Below, piece by piece: positions 1 through 11,035 of a DNA stretch of 64,000 nt. A model generated the notes under the pieces. That model worked only from the letters and a program-made list of their open reading frames with translations, searched no databases and had not been told where the DNA came from. Numbering within the stretch: position 1 is the stretch's first letter; each line of letters opens with the position of its first letter. The translations under genes were made by a program, and so were the position numbers. The DNA is from Laetiporus sulphureus 93-53 (lineage: Eukaryota > Basidiomycota > Agaricomycetes > Polyporales > Laetiporaceae): the NCBI RefSeq assembly GCF_001632365.1, contig NW_024468511.1, positions 748,694 through 812,693 of the forward strand, given 5' to 3'.

Positions 1-771
1 CAGCCCTCCAGCAGTCGGAATTGCAGCCAGTGCTGTATTCACATCGCTGACAAGTTGGGCGGGGGGCGTCTGAAGCAGATGTGCCGGCGCGGAGCTAGCA
101 AAGCGAACTATATACCTCAAAGGCTCTGGCGAACTCTTGGTCTTAGGAGCCTTCGAGGGAGTGGGCGGGTTCGGAGTCATCCCGGGAGGAGCTGGATGAG
201 AGGTGGCGGCTGCCGCCGCGTACGAGCGCTTCTTGGGAACGCCACGTACCTGAGGTTTGGGAGGAGGGGGAGCCTTCGCCTGCGACGGGGGGGTCGCATT
301 CGCCATTCGAGTCTCCAGAGCATCGAGTCTGGCGTCGAGGGCGGAGCGGAGGTCCTGGAGGGCCGCCGTGAGGTCGGGTCCAGATGGAGCGGAGGTGGGT
401 GCGGGCTGGTTGGCAGCCGCAGGGGGGGAAGGAGCCCCCTTCCCTGGAGTGCCACGGCATTGTGCGATTGCTGAGTTGAATCGCTGTTTCAGGAGAAGGT
501 TGGGGACGGGGATGCTTGCCCAGTACTTGTGGCCTGCAAGTTGCAGGACACGAAGCATGGTCTTGTTCACCGCGAAGACGGCATCGATGGCACTGTCCAG
601 ATCATATAACAACTCAGAGGGACCCTGAGACTGCCATGGTCGGAGAGCCTGGCGTATAGCCAGGGTGAGGTCAGGGGTTGCAGAGGAGATTTCATACAGA
701 GATTCAGAGGGTGCAGGGGAGGATCCCCGGGCGCTAGGCGATGCAGTTGGTGGTTGCAGTTCAAGATCCAT
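1..771 (-). mobile_element. Non-LTR retrotransposon ORF1 (gag-like), 5' part
   Basis: An uninterrupted reading frame of 257 codons starts at the ATG at 771-769 and runs off the left edge of the window, so the C-terminus is missing. The first ~100 residues are helical and hold a conserved-looking segment (LAGHKYWASIP). A short coiled coil follows (LQDLRSALDARLDALETRM), then an Ala/Pro/Lys-rich linker (KKRSYAAAAA), then the start of a second folded region (RYIVRF). This order, including the RSYA(A)n and RYIVRF segments, resembles the ORF1 of LINE-type elements (Tad-like and relatives) in Agaricomycetes; a CCHC knuckle and the ORF2 reverse transcriptase would be expected further left. GC content is higher than in the sequence to its right. 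Element identity is inferred; the open frame is seen directly. Confidence 0.6.
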
Positions 772-2238
772 GGTAATCCACATCATATATGACCCGAATC
801 ATTTTTTTGACAGCACTTTCTCTGACGTGCACCTTCCGCCATGACAGGGCCCGCAGCTCTCTACATTTGTTCATGTTCAGTCGCTGCATCTTTTGCAATG
901 CAAGCCGAGGATCACACTATAAAAACACTGTCTGTTTTCAAGCTTCTCGTCACCTCATTGTGACCGTGATGCGAAATATGGATTCGTAAAATTACGCAGG
1001 AAGTAACGCACGCAAAATCCGCCTCGTTCTGTGGCCCGTGACCGGGGTTTCGTGACGCGTGACTAACGATCAGCTTGATTCCTAACCTCCTAAAGCGTAT
1101 AGAGCACCACGTTACAAGTAAACGCAACTCGAATGGAGGCAAGGGCGACTATGGAAAGATCAAAGCTGAAGCGATTGAACAGGAAAGGGCATCCATCATG
1201 TGCATCCGCCTTTCGCAAGACCCGCAGTGCGTGATAGCGAACTAGTACGCAGGAATTGAAGGTACGATGAGCTAACGAAGCTGAGTTCCTCCGAGTGGTT
1301 CTCCGGTCCCTCCTTTCATGCTAAGGTGCCATTTCGCAAGACATGGTTTCAACGTACGACGGCATCAGCCTATTTTCGCATAATGAGGGTGACTTCAATT
1401 GTTTTCGAAAACAGACAAGGAAGAGCGCTGCAGGGTGCGAGATAAGTCAGCAGCATGGCCGAGATCTCCAGAATGATTCTCTGTCATGGACGGTCATTCA
1501 TCTTTTGTGACAATCACGCCGCTCAACCAAATCAGCTCTACGTGAATCCATCTTCGATCAAAAGGAAGTGGCAACATTCCATCATTTACTTTGACACCAT
1601 TGATACACTGGGAGATGCATGTGCGTGCTCCGCTTCTTCCGAATTTTCCTCCAGTCCTGAACCTCTCGACGAACACAATCTCTGGCTCATAACTTCCCAC
1701 CGTGACCACAAATGGGCGCCTGGAGTGACAGTTACTGAAATACGTTGAATGATACATCTTGTTCAGGATCATACCGTTCATGTGAAATGTGTTTGATGGT
1801 CGTATCTGACCTACAAAGACGGCCAGACATCTATGGGAGTGTCTTACGGCAGTGATGACTTACCATGCGTCTTCAGAGTCATCTTCTGAGACTTCTTCTG
1901 CGATCTCCGTCCTAGGGTGTTGGATGGTTGGGAAACGCTATGATCCAATCTGCTTCTTTCAACACCTGTGGGACTCCTAGCCGTAGGAGATGCGGTTTCA
2001 GAAGTCTATGAAGATGATATGAGTAACACGTCCTAACGCATCGTGTTCCGACTCATTCATCATGTGCTGACCTGTTACGAATCTCTCCTTGATTGCACAG
2101 CTTGTTCTGATGATTAGGATTTGATGGTTATTCCTCTTGCACGCATCTTTGGTGCGGCATGAAGCGCGATCTCCGCGCAGTATAACTCCCAGATGACTAC
2201 GACGTAGGGCTTCACCGTGTCTTACTGAGTGCTGCACA
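772..2238. other. Intergenic, no gene recognised
   Basis: This stretch lies between the retroelement ORF1 start and the MFS transporter start. Short open frames occur on both strands, but none shows a domain, a splice-joined homology or a coherent codon pattern. The left part may be the 5' untranslated region of the retroelement; no terminal repeat or target-site duplication was found. Confidence 0.5.
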
Positions 2239-4365
2239 ATGGAGCAACCTGCTGCCTCCAGAGGAATATCCTTCTGGCTCGTGATTGCAGCGGTTTGCAC
2301 TTCCCTCTTTTGCGGGGCGATGGAACTAGTAGGTCTTCACCTCGTTGACTCCTGCGCATACTGACGTATACGTCCAGACTGCCGTGTCCACCGCATTGCC
2401 TACCATTGTAAATGCCATCCCATTTGACGCACACAATTTCGTATGGGTGGGATCAGCATACGCTCTGTCATCCACCGCTTTCATACCGATGAGCGGGAAT
2501 CTCGCTCAGGTATATTTAAACCCCCTGCTTGTCGAGTGCTCATTCATATTTGTTGCAGATCTTCGGTCGCAAACCCATCATGCTGTTCTCAATCTCAGCA
2601 TTCGCCGTTGGCAGCTTGATGTGTGCAGTATCGCCTTCCCAGCGATTGTTCATCAGCGGCCGTAGTAAGCATGTCCGTGACTTTTCCCAAGAGATCCATT
2701 AACGTTCGAGTCTCTCAGCCGTGCAAGGACTAGGTGGAGGTGGCATCCTATCACTGACAAACATTATCCTTGCAGATCTAGTCCCTCTACGAGAGAGGGG
2801 AATATTCAACGGGTTCATTGGGATGTATGTCGTTTCATCGCATAAGGGAAAAGTGCACCTTTTGACACAACGCTTTCGTTGGTCTAGGACATGGAGCATT
2901 GCAGCTGCCATAGGACCTGTGATCGGAGGAGCTCTAGCGCAACATGGCGTCTGGCGCTGGCTGTTCTGTCCGTACCGTACCATTAGGTTGCAGATCATCG
3001 ACATTCTGACACATCCATGTTTCACAGACATGAATCTGCCTATCTGTGGCGTCGCTATCGGGCTCGTTTTAGTGTTTCTCCGATTACGCACACCACGTGG
3101 AGAAATACGGGACAAGCTCAGTAGCTTTGATTGGCTGTAGGTCGACATGCTTATATGCTACGGCACCTGTACTGACGCCGAATACCGGCCTGATAGAGGC
3201 AATTTCTTGGTGACAAGTGGTTCCTGTGCAATCATCATAGCTCTCGCATGGGGTGGCGGTGCATACCCTTGGTCATCATATCGCGTGCTTATACCACTCT
3301 GCACTGGATGTGTCGGACTGGTCGTCTTCTTGTTGTATGAAGCGTCTCTAGCCCCGGTTCCTATCGTAAGCGTTCAGACTTTCCCGGCATGTTTATGCCC
3401 TTTGACGCTCGCCTTAGATCCGGGTAAAGCTTCTTTCGAACAGAACCACCTTGAGCGGGTGAGAGATGCCTATATTTTCTATTGTCTATATGATGAATGA
3501 AAACTCGGTCTTGACAGCTACATGCAAATGTTTCTCATCCAGGCAATTCTCGTGGCATTCATATGTGAGATTTTCGTTTGGCATTCCTATGGCATGACAA
3601 ATCTGACAATAATAAGATTACATGCCCGTCTATTTTCAGGCTTGCAAGGACGCGTCCCCGACAGGGTCAGGTGTTGATCTCTTTGGTCTGGCCCTCACCC
3701 TTTCTCCCATATCTATCGTGGGGGGGATCAGCATCACGGTCCTGAAAAGATACCGCCCGCAATTATGGTTGGGGTGGTGCTTGACTGTCCTGTCTATGGG
3801 CCTGTTGAGCACGCTTCGCAGCGATAGTCCCAGAGCAACATCCATCGGATTTGGAGTTATATCGGGCGCCGGCATTGGTACCGCCTACACAGGCACGTTC
3901 TTTCCGGTGCTTGCTCCGCTACCAGTCAGCGAGAATGCGCATGCCATCGCGCTTGGGGCATTCTTGCGCGCCTTTGCTCAAGTGAGTTTTATGATAATTC
4001 GTTGGCATGCTGACCTCACAACTACAACCCGATAGGTGTGGGGCGTCGCAATTGGGGCGGTTGTACTGCAGAACGAGCTGAGACATCAGCTGCCCGCTGC
4101 CTTTTTGGAACGCTATCCCGACATATCTCAAGTGACATACACTACAATCACGCAGATTCGTTCCTTGCCGGAACCGCTCAAGAATGAGGTTCGGGTCGCA
4201 TTCGCATCCAGTCTCCGAGTTGTTTGGTTGGTATTGGTAGGGATGAGCGTGTTAGGCCTCGTCGTATCTTTCTTGATGCGAGGATTGCCGCTGCACACAG
4301 ATTTGGATCAGCATTGGGGTGTACAAGAGGCGGATGCGATGAACGCGAAGGTGGCGAGGATATAG
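2239..4365 (+). CDS. MFS multidrug transporter, DHA2 type
   Basis: Predicted plasma-membrane drug/H+ antiporter of the major facilitator superfamily. Eleven exons join in phase: 2239-2328, 2378-2509, 2559-2664, 2719-2824, 2888-2967, 3028-3136, 3197-3365, 3418-3458, 3518-3564, 3617-3981 and 4036-4365, giving 524 residues. Visible signatures are ELTAVSTALPTIV at the end of helix 1 (the DHA2 'LD.TIVNVALP' position), FGRKPIM in the loop after helix 2 (MFS motif A), VQGLGGGG in helix 4, IGPVIGG (antiporter motif C), and WRWLFYMNLPI, which is typical of the 14-helix DHA2 branch. The N-terminus before helix 1 is only about 10 residues. The ATG at 2239 was chosen because it is the only one that leads in frame into helix 1. 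Exons of 41 and 47 nt near the middle are needed to join helices 8 and 9. Substrate is unknown. Confidence 0.85.
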
Positions 4366-5322
4366 ATCAAGAACAGTTAGTGCTGTCATGAAAAATTAGC
4401 TATGTCGGCTATAGATTCGGACGGAGCTTGGTACTCTGTATTGATACGTGCAACCTGATGATTTATCAACGTATCCTCTTAGACGGCATATGCAACAACA
4501 CTGTGTACGTGCTATCGAGGCAGAAGTTTGCAAAATGATTAGCGACCTAGGACCGTAGCAGTCTCATTCAGTAGTAGTGTAAGGGCATGGCCACCCGACT
4601 CCCGAGAGGCCTCAGACACCGCTATTGAGAATTCTACCCACACACAGCGACCAGCTCAGCCATCTGGATGCTCAGCAACATACGATTAGCACTTTTTGCA
4701 CTTATATCAAACCGACCTGTGAACGGCAGGAAATATCCAGTGATCATCACGGTTCCATGTTGGTATTAATCAGAAGTCTCTTTTTGAATCGTTTAGAATA
4801 TTATCATGGCATTGCTACAATGCTGGCACTGGGCAGCTGAAACATCTCAAATCTAGCCTGAGCATGGTATCGTTTTGAAAGTTGTCACAGTGAGCTCCAA
4901 TTGATAATATTGAAAGAACCGAAAAACGAAATCTGAAGTAACATCTCAGCATCATTTGGACTGTTATCACTATGTTTTCAAAATGTCAGATGGGGCTCAT
5001 GGGCTCGTGCTCCCCCGGGGCGAAAATGTCTGCAACGCGGTGCAGACGCCTACGGAAACGTATCCATTGTTGGTCATGTGAAGCGACCAAAGATGAACTA
5101 TGTCATAGCCGCTTGCCCGTAGATTTCTTCATCGCATCCCGTCGCACACATCCTGTATGCTCACCGCCGCGATACGCTGTATTCGCCTTGTGATGATCTC
5201 GACCAAGGTATCTTGATGTTTGCACATGCGAGAATGCCAACTGATGAATACTGACGAACACTATTTAACAGCAATGAAGTGACGTGGAAACAGAGACGAT
5301 TAAGTATACGTTTCACAGCAGT
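4366..5322. other. Intergenic between convergent genes, nothing recognised
   Basis: The MFS gene ends at 4365 and the SDR gene on the other strand ends at 5323, so this is shared 3' flank. It is AT-richer than the genes. A Cys/Arg-rich frame at 4972-5193 has no recognisable fold and is not called. Confidence 0.5.
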
Positions 5323-6624
5323 TCAGATATCTTTCAACTTGTTTCGTGTTACCATCGCGGAGAATTCATCCAGCCCGTACATCTTCGTCATTATAGCATC
5401 CTAACAGACGTGAGCCACAGTGCAGCTCGCATCATGAGGAATACTTACAAAGCCGCGCCGACCCAAGAAAGTGTCGATGATCCAAGTAGTCCACGTCCGA
5501 TTTCCTGCCCAAAACCAGGCTCGCGGGTTCTTTGATGTTACCTCCGTGACCACGTCCTGTGCATACTTGTCCGCGTCCATAGCGCCCTCTGAAAACAACG
5601 GCATGCGGTTAGTTCTCATACTATTGATGACACCATAACAATCGAATGCTAACGTTGGGAAGTATTGATGCGAAGTGCTTGGTACTGGGCCTCCATAGGA
5701 CGGTACAACGAGTCCTCCGGGAGAGTACGTGGTTTGGCAATGTTGCTCTTTACAGCACCGGTGATCACCTGCAAAAACAACGTTATTGCAAGTCGGAGAC
5801 TCTGTAAACTCGCATACGGTAACGACTTTGATGCTGTCAAAGCAGAGGTATGCATCGTCAAGAGCGCAGATAGCATGAAGGACGAGTCCTTACTTGAATG
5901 GCGCAAGTTCGACACGAATAGTATTCCCATAAGCATGAAGGCCGGCCTTCGAGGCATTGTATGCCCCACTAAATGGTACAGGTACGATGCCAGAGACACT
6001 CCCGGTCTGCACAATCCGACCATCGCCCGATGCGATTAACATGTGGACGAACTCTTGAACCGTAGTCATCACAGCGAACAGGTTGACTTCGAATAAATCC
6101 CGGACTTCCTTCATATCGAAATCAGTAGCGGCCACAGGATACGCTTAAATTCGGTTGCCAGGAGGTCAGCATGCAGTGACGGACAACTGAGATAAAGGTA
6201 CCTTGGCCACTGTATGAGTCGCATAAGTAGGTCGCCAAGCAAGGTTGAGAATTCAACATACGCATTGTTTACAAGAATGTGCAACTTTCCGCCAGTCGCA
6301 TCCATGATGTGAGCCTTAACCCGGCGCATTGCTTCCAAGTCGGTCACGTCCAGAGCCAACGTCTTGATGCCGAGTGACACGAGATGTTCCATACTGCTAA
6401 GATTGCGAGCAGTCGCAAAGACCTCGTACCCTGTGCGATCATCGACGTTAGGGCATTCGACTATTGTATATGTGTAGAATTCCTTGACCTTGCTCATGGA
6501 ATCGGCGGGCAAGGGCATCGCCAATGCCACCTTCGCTGCACCTGCAAAAGTATGGTGAGTCGCATGTGAACCGTACTGAAGCAGCATACCCAGTAATGAG
6601 GACCGTCTTCTGTGAGGACGACAT
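5323..6624 (-). CDS. AYR1-like NADPH-dependent SDR (copy A, intact)
   Basis: Classical short-chain dehydrogenase related to 1-acyl-dihydroxyacetone-phosphate reductase (Ayr1), which reduces acyl-DHAP with NADPH at lipid droplets and ER. Nine exons join in phase: 6624-6590, 6541-6489, 6430-6262, 6209-6202, 6143-5894, 5833-5818, 5768-5654, 5588-5449 and 5400-5323, giving 287 residues (yeast Ayr1 is 297). The cofactor motif TGCSEGGIG is at 11-19, NNAG at 84-87, and the catalytic triad is Ser137, Tyr150 and Lys154 (GAYNASK). Exon 4 is only 8 nt long and supplies the Gly of NNAG; without it the frame breaks. Exon 6 is 16 nt. A damaged paralogue with the same exon structure lies at 13059-14357. The family assignment is firm; the exact substrate is inferred. 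Confidence 0.88.
6202..6209 (-). other. 8-nt microexon of SDR copy A
   Basis: The octamer TGGCCAAG on the minus strand is flanked by CAG upstream and GTACC downstream. Including it joins the phase-2 end of exon 3 (NNA) to the phase-2 start of exon 5, giving NNAGQAYPVAATD, so the conserved SDR NNAG motif is complete. The paralogue carries CGGTCAAG at the same place. Confidence 0.8.
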
Positions 6625-6911
6625 TGGAATACGGCTTGAGGACGAGATGCGGGAAAGGCGCGATGTGTACGAAGAGAGGAGGGCGAGGCAAGAACCCTTA
6701 ACACCTACATCATGGGCGAGCTACCGTCACGCCGTGTGAAAGGAGATGGAAGACACCATGCCAGGGGAGCGCAGAAGGGAAGCCGAACAGCATAGATCCG
6801 CGCAAGCTGTACTGCCGCAGTTCCGGCGCCCAGGACGTCGTGTATGTGGGAACTTACTTGAAGTAGCTCACGTTCGGCGCAGCATCCTAACCTTGTGCCA
6901 GGCACCTGTGA

Positions 6912-7249
6912 CACAGCCTGCATAGATTTATTTTTCCACGGGAAACCTGGTGCAAAAATGGTGAAAATATCTTATGTCTGGATATGGAAATAGTTTGGAA
7001 ATTGGATGGAGACAATTAAATTATGTTACGATTGTTTTACCGAAACGTATCAGCAATAGTGAAACTATTTCCCAATGTAAGATATTTCAGTGAACAAATA
7101 TGAGATGCCGATATGTTTCGGTGAAGCAATTGTAACATAATTCAATTGTCTCCGCCCGATTTCCAAACTATTTCCATATCCAGATTTAAGATATTTTCAC
7201 CATTTTTTCATCAGGTTTCCCGTGGAAAAATAAATCTGTGCAGGTTGTG
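6912..7249. mobile_element. Foldback (MITE-like) element, 338 bp
   Basis: Two arms of roughly 134 bp, 6912-7045 and about 7116-7249, are inverted copies of each other with scattered mismatches; both begin with CACARCCTGCA and include the block ATTTATTTTTCCACGGGAAA. About 70 bp of non-repeated sequence separates them. A 3-bp direct repeat TGA borders both ends (6909-6911 and 7250-7252), consistent with a target-site duplication of a cut-and-paste DNA transposon. It encodes nothing. The element is AT-rich compared with its flanks. The superfamily cannot be decided from the ends alone. Confidence 0.75.
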
Positions 7250-7252
7250 TGA

Positions 7253-8964
7253 TGAGCGCAACCCGGTGCTGATGGCCGTGAAATAATACCGCAGACGTGA
7301 TGCAATCTTTGATATGTGTGTCAAACATCAACTGCTGCTTTGCGTTTGTGAAATGGCTTTGTCTAGATCTCCATATGCATCCCAATCAGTGGTAAGCGTT
7401 TTATTGGTATCACGTACTATTTACTTGGTTCTTGTGACCGAGTCAATACCGGTAAAGTCTGTCACATGCCAGTCTCTTGCTGTCTCTTGTCCCTCAGATT
7501 TAAGAATATTTAAGCACATTTATAGCAGGGCCACATTCACAGCAAAGAAAGCACTACTTTTTCATTGCAGCAAAGGCATCACAATGCAATAGAACGAGCC
7601 AGACTTGAAATTTCCCACTAGGTGAATCTGTTTTTTCCAAAAAAAAAAAAAAGAAAAAAGAAAGGGCTTGGAATCGGCCCGCCGTTTCAGTGTCTCTAGT
7701 TATTCCAGACTGCCTTTACCGACTTAGAAAAGAACGATATGAGGTCACAGCAGGGGGGAAAGTCAAAGTCACACCTTGTCTCACAGCAGGAATCGGTATT
7801 TTCTTTGCCATGATTCTGTTTGCCAGTACTACAAGTCAAGACTGTCGGGTATGCGCCGGTGACCTTGATTGTGACAGTGGAGAACAAAGCGTAACACCAA
7901 TCCGTCACACACAGTACATCGCGCTCTAATCTGCTCCCATGACTCGGAGAACTCGGATCTGAAGCATTTCGTGCCGTGTTGTAGTCGCCAATATCAGGAA
8001 AACCTTTACTTACCGATTGTACTTGGTTTTGCTTATCAAAGTGAATAAGAGTGTAGACAGAGAATAAAGGTAAACACAAGAAATGTGACCTACTACTGGC
8101 CTGGCTCTTACTACCTCTTACTCGCTTGTACAAGCACGTTGAAGTAGGTCCTTCGAGCGAACCGGGTAAGTGAGAGATTTTGCTGATGAACTATCGGTCG
8201 TGTGTTCGCATCACCGTAGACACCCCATCGCAAGTCGAGACCATCAATTGCCTAAACAGGGTATAGAATGGGGGGATGCGAAAAACAAACGCAATTCGAA
8301 GCAAATTCTCCGGAGCAGGAGTTCAGTGGGTCACGCAGTCTACCGCCCAAGCCTGAGCAAGTTCGAAACGGTCGTGCATCCAAACCCACCTACGGTACGT
8401 GCTGCATCACATCTCTGATATCTTCCCGAAATACTCCCATGGACCCGCTTCTGGGTTCTCACCCCTGTATCATACTATCAATGATCCGGCATTTACATAC
8501 AGAGCTGTGCGACAATCGCGATGTGGTCTAGGGGGGTGATATACCCCTGCTCGTAGAACCATGATGCTCTGTCATCGAACCTGCCAATAACACCATATGC
8601 AACTTCTCCTATCTTAATCATCAAAAAATACACGGTCGCAGCCGTTCCATTTGACCTTCGGCCAAGGCTGTTCCCATCTGTTACGAACAATTCATCGCCT
8701 GGTGAAAATCTGATACCAGTCCGAATTGACTGTTTCAGCTTCCCCACCCTAATATCGAAGCCAAATGGCTTGTGTCGGCGTGCGCTCCCTTTAAGATGTC
8801 AAGCTTTCAATCGCCGCGTTCTAGTTCACACGATGGATTCGTCTGCTTGATGGTTATATCCATAACACCCCCCCCTCCCCCCAAGAGGCCCATTCTGCCT
8901 TAATTATCTCTCAACCCTACTTTTGCAGAAAGCAATTCTTGTCTAGGTTTCAAGAACATACTCG
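7253..8964. other. Intergenic, AT-rich, no gene recognised
   Basis: No coherent coding signal was found. An A-rich tract lies near 7640-7670 and a C-rich tract near 8870-8882, in the likely promoter of the gene starting at 8965. A minus-strand open frame at 8493-8747 (84 codons) has no recognisable relative. Confidence 0.45.
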
Positions 8965-11035
8965 ATGGCTGAAAGTTCGCAGGAAGTTCTAGAGCTGCTC
9001 CAACTCGCTCGAGACGCACGTTCTACAAGCTATGCTACTCGTATGCACACAGAAGTACTGCATATGGAACTATCATTCACTAATAAGAGTCTATAGTGTC
9101 CGGGCTTGCTCTTCTACTGTCGGCACCTATGTTTTCTTCTGTCAAAGCAAGCATGAAAATTGACCACGAGTAACGTGTTTGGACAGCTTTGATCATGTTC
9201 TGACTTTCCAGCAGGAGGTTCGTCGATCTGCTTGCCAGTTACGGCATTGTGATAATCGTCTCGAAGGTGGACCTCTTCTGGAAGGGGCCTCTGAGTTTAA
9301 CCAAAATACTTTATGTGCGTAGTGTATAGTTCTTCATGTCCGATTTATCTGTCTTATGAGTACTTGCACTTCAGCTATGGGTACGCGGAACAATTCAGTG
9401 TCAAATGATACGTTCCATATATCCTGCCTCAGAATCGTTACTTCAGTCTCATAGCCCTCAGGTGACGGTCAAATGGTGATCTAAATGTCTATCGTCTGCT
9501 GATCAGCTTCATTCTACAGTATCGACGTTGCAAGTAAGTTGCCAGTGCATTCGTAAATCCGGCTCGACTTGACATCAACCAGTCCACATGAGTGCCATTT
9601 CCTCCAATTCAGTGAGTGAAATTACTACATACTGCGCTTCGAGTGCATCGCTCACGTACCGCGCTCATTCTTAGGTGTAAGTTGTACCATAAAGTTTAAT
9701 GGCTTTACGCGTTGACAAATGCAAGAATAGATGTGAAGACTACCTCCAGGTTCGCTGTCTGCATGTCCTCACATATTATAACGCTATATAAACACATCGA
9801 ATTTTGATCAGGTTCAAGGGTCTCTTGCGACCGTCATCACTGCAACCGTCGATTTCGTACTGGTTCTGAGGTGGTGTCCATATGTTGTGTTCTATTCTGG
9901 AGTCTGCATTGAGCTGCCGTTTTGGCCGCAGAGTCTGGATTCTCTATCACAGGAACCGCACAATGCTATACGTGCTCGTCTTCTTATTTGCCTGTGAGTC
10001 ATCTATATTTCATGTCACATCTAGTATCTGAATGTCGCTTGTGCGCAGCCGAGGTTATCGCCATGTGAGCACGTCCGAGACGCTACCTAAGTGAACCATA
10101 GATTGTGACATTTTCCAGGGAAATTATTTCGGTCTACTCCGACCTGCCGTTGAAAGGTAAGTAGTCTGTTCCATCTCCGGGTGAGCATCAGCATCAATTG
10201 AGTTGCGCTAGAATATGCTCATCTTGGGTGAGCGCGTTAATCGGATACTCTCCGTGTTTTCCTCATTTCCGACCACAGCTCGACCATCACGGGCTGCTAT
10301 TCCTTGAGTGAGTTCATAGATTATAGATCATTAAATGACTGATTCAGTGTGATGCACAAATTGCGCAGCTGTTCCCAAGTATTTCAAGGTCTATGTGGTC
10401 CCATCTCTCATCGTGGTATGAACGTACTCATCTTGGACTGATTCGCGTCACGTGCTTACCACATAATGCTTGGTCCACCACTCACTAGTCAGCTATCATG
10501 TTCGCTATGACGGTGTATAAGTGCGGGATGTCCTTGAAGGGATATAGGGGCGCAACCATGCCACTGATCACTCTCTTCTTGCGTGATGGCGTCTTATGGT
10601 TCCTTGCGGTGGTCGGTGAGTTCTCTCCATATGTGAATTAAGCAATCCCATTCATTTCGTCCCAGTCATCCTCGTCACCGATATTCTGATCTGGTCTCTA
10701 GCAAGAGCCACACTGGCTGAGCTAATGATAGGGTGCGTCCTTTGTTAATATGTCATATGCCATCTGCACCTGTTGACTGACTGTTTTAGACTCTCCTGCG
10801 CGTATGTGCACGGCAGCTTCTCTCAGTCATATACTAATTGCCTTGCAGTCTCTACTCTGTCATTGCTAGCCGTGTTCTCCTTAACATCAGAAGCGTCATG
10901 ACGGTGCAAGTCGTAGAATCGGGAATTCCGAGGACGGGCGACACGGAATTAGAAACTATGACCTTCCAAGCCGCACCCGGTGTGGACCACACTGTGTCCA
11001 CGGACACATACGTTGAGACCTCCTTGCCAGATTGA
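8965..11035 (+). CDS. Seven-helix membrane protein, DUF6533-like
   Basis: Member of a large basidiomycete family of predicted integral membrane proteins of unknown function. About 20 very short exons can be recognised; firm ones are 8965-9040, 9097-9118, 9187-9217, 9267-9314, 9375-9380, 9433-9461, 9812-9870, 9932-9993, 10049-10064, 10119-10156, 10212-10227, 10279-10307, 10369-10415, 10489-10615, 10666-10732, 10790-10801 and 10849-11035. Exons between about 9507 and 9780 are unresolved. Family landmarks are LFDHVLTFQQEVDLFWKG in the first loop, KILYLWNRYFSLIAL, VWILYHRNRTM after a central helix, EIISVYSDLPLKE, and a final helix ending in RVLLNIRSVM before a polar cytoplasmic tail. Exon 5 is 6 nt and supplies Leu-Trp. 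Function is unknown; a receptor-like role is only a guess. Confidence 0.75.
9375..9380 (+). other. 6-nt microexon of the DUF6533-like gene
   Basis: CTATGG lies between TTCAG and GTACGC. It is in phase 0 and adds Leu-Trp, joining KILY to NRYFSLIAL, which restores the family motif LYLWNRY. Reading through to the next acceptor instead gives a stretch without family resemblance. Confidence 0.65.

Noticed and set aside
143..460. Two overlapping minus-strand frames near the left edge
   Set aside because: They are alternative frames of the retroelement ORF1, which is open through the whole region.
4972..5193. Cys/Arg-rich open frame resembling a zinc-cluster domain
   Set aside because: Cysteine spacing does not fit a Zn2Cys6 or zinc-finger pattern, and no partner exon was found.
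8493..8747. Minus-strand 84-codon frame with a plausible protein look
   Set aside because: No recognisable motif, no splice partner; not distinguishable from chance.
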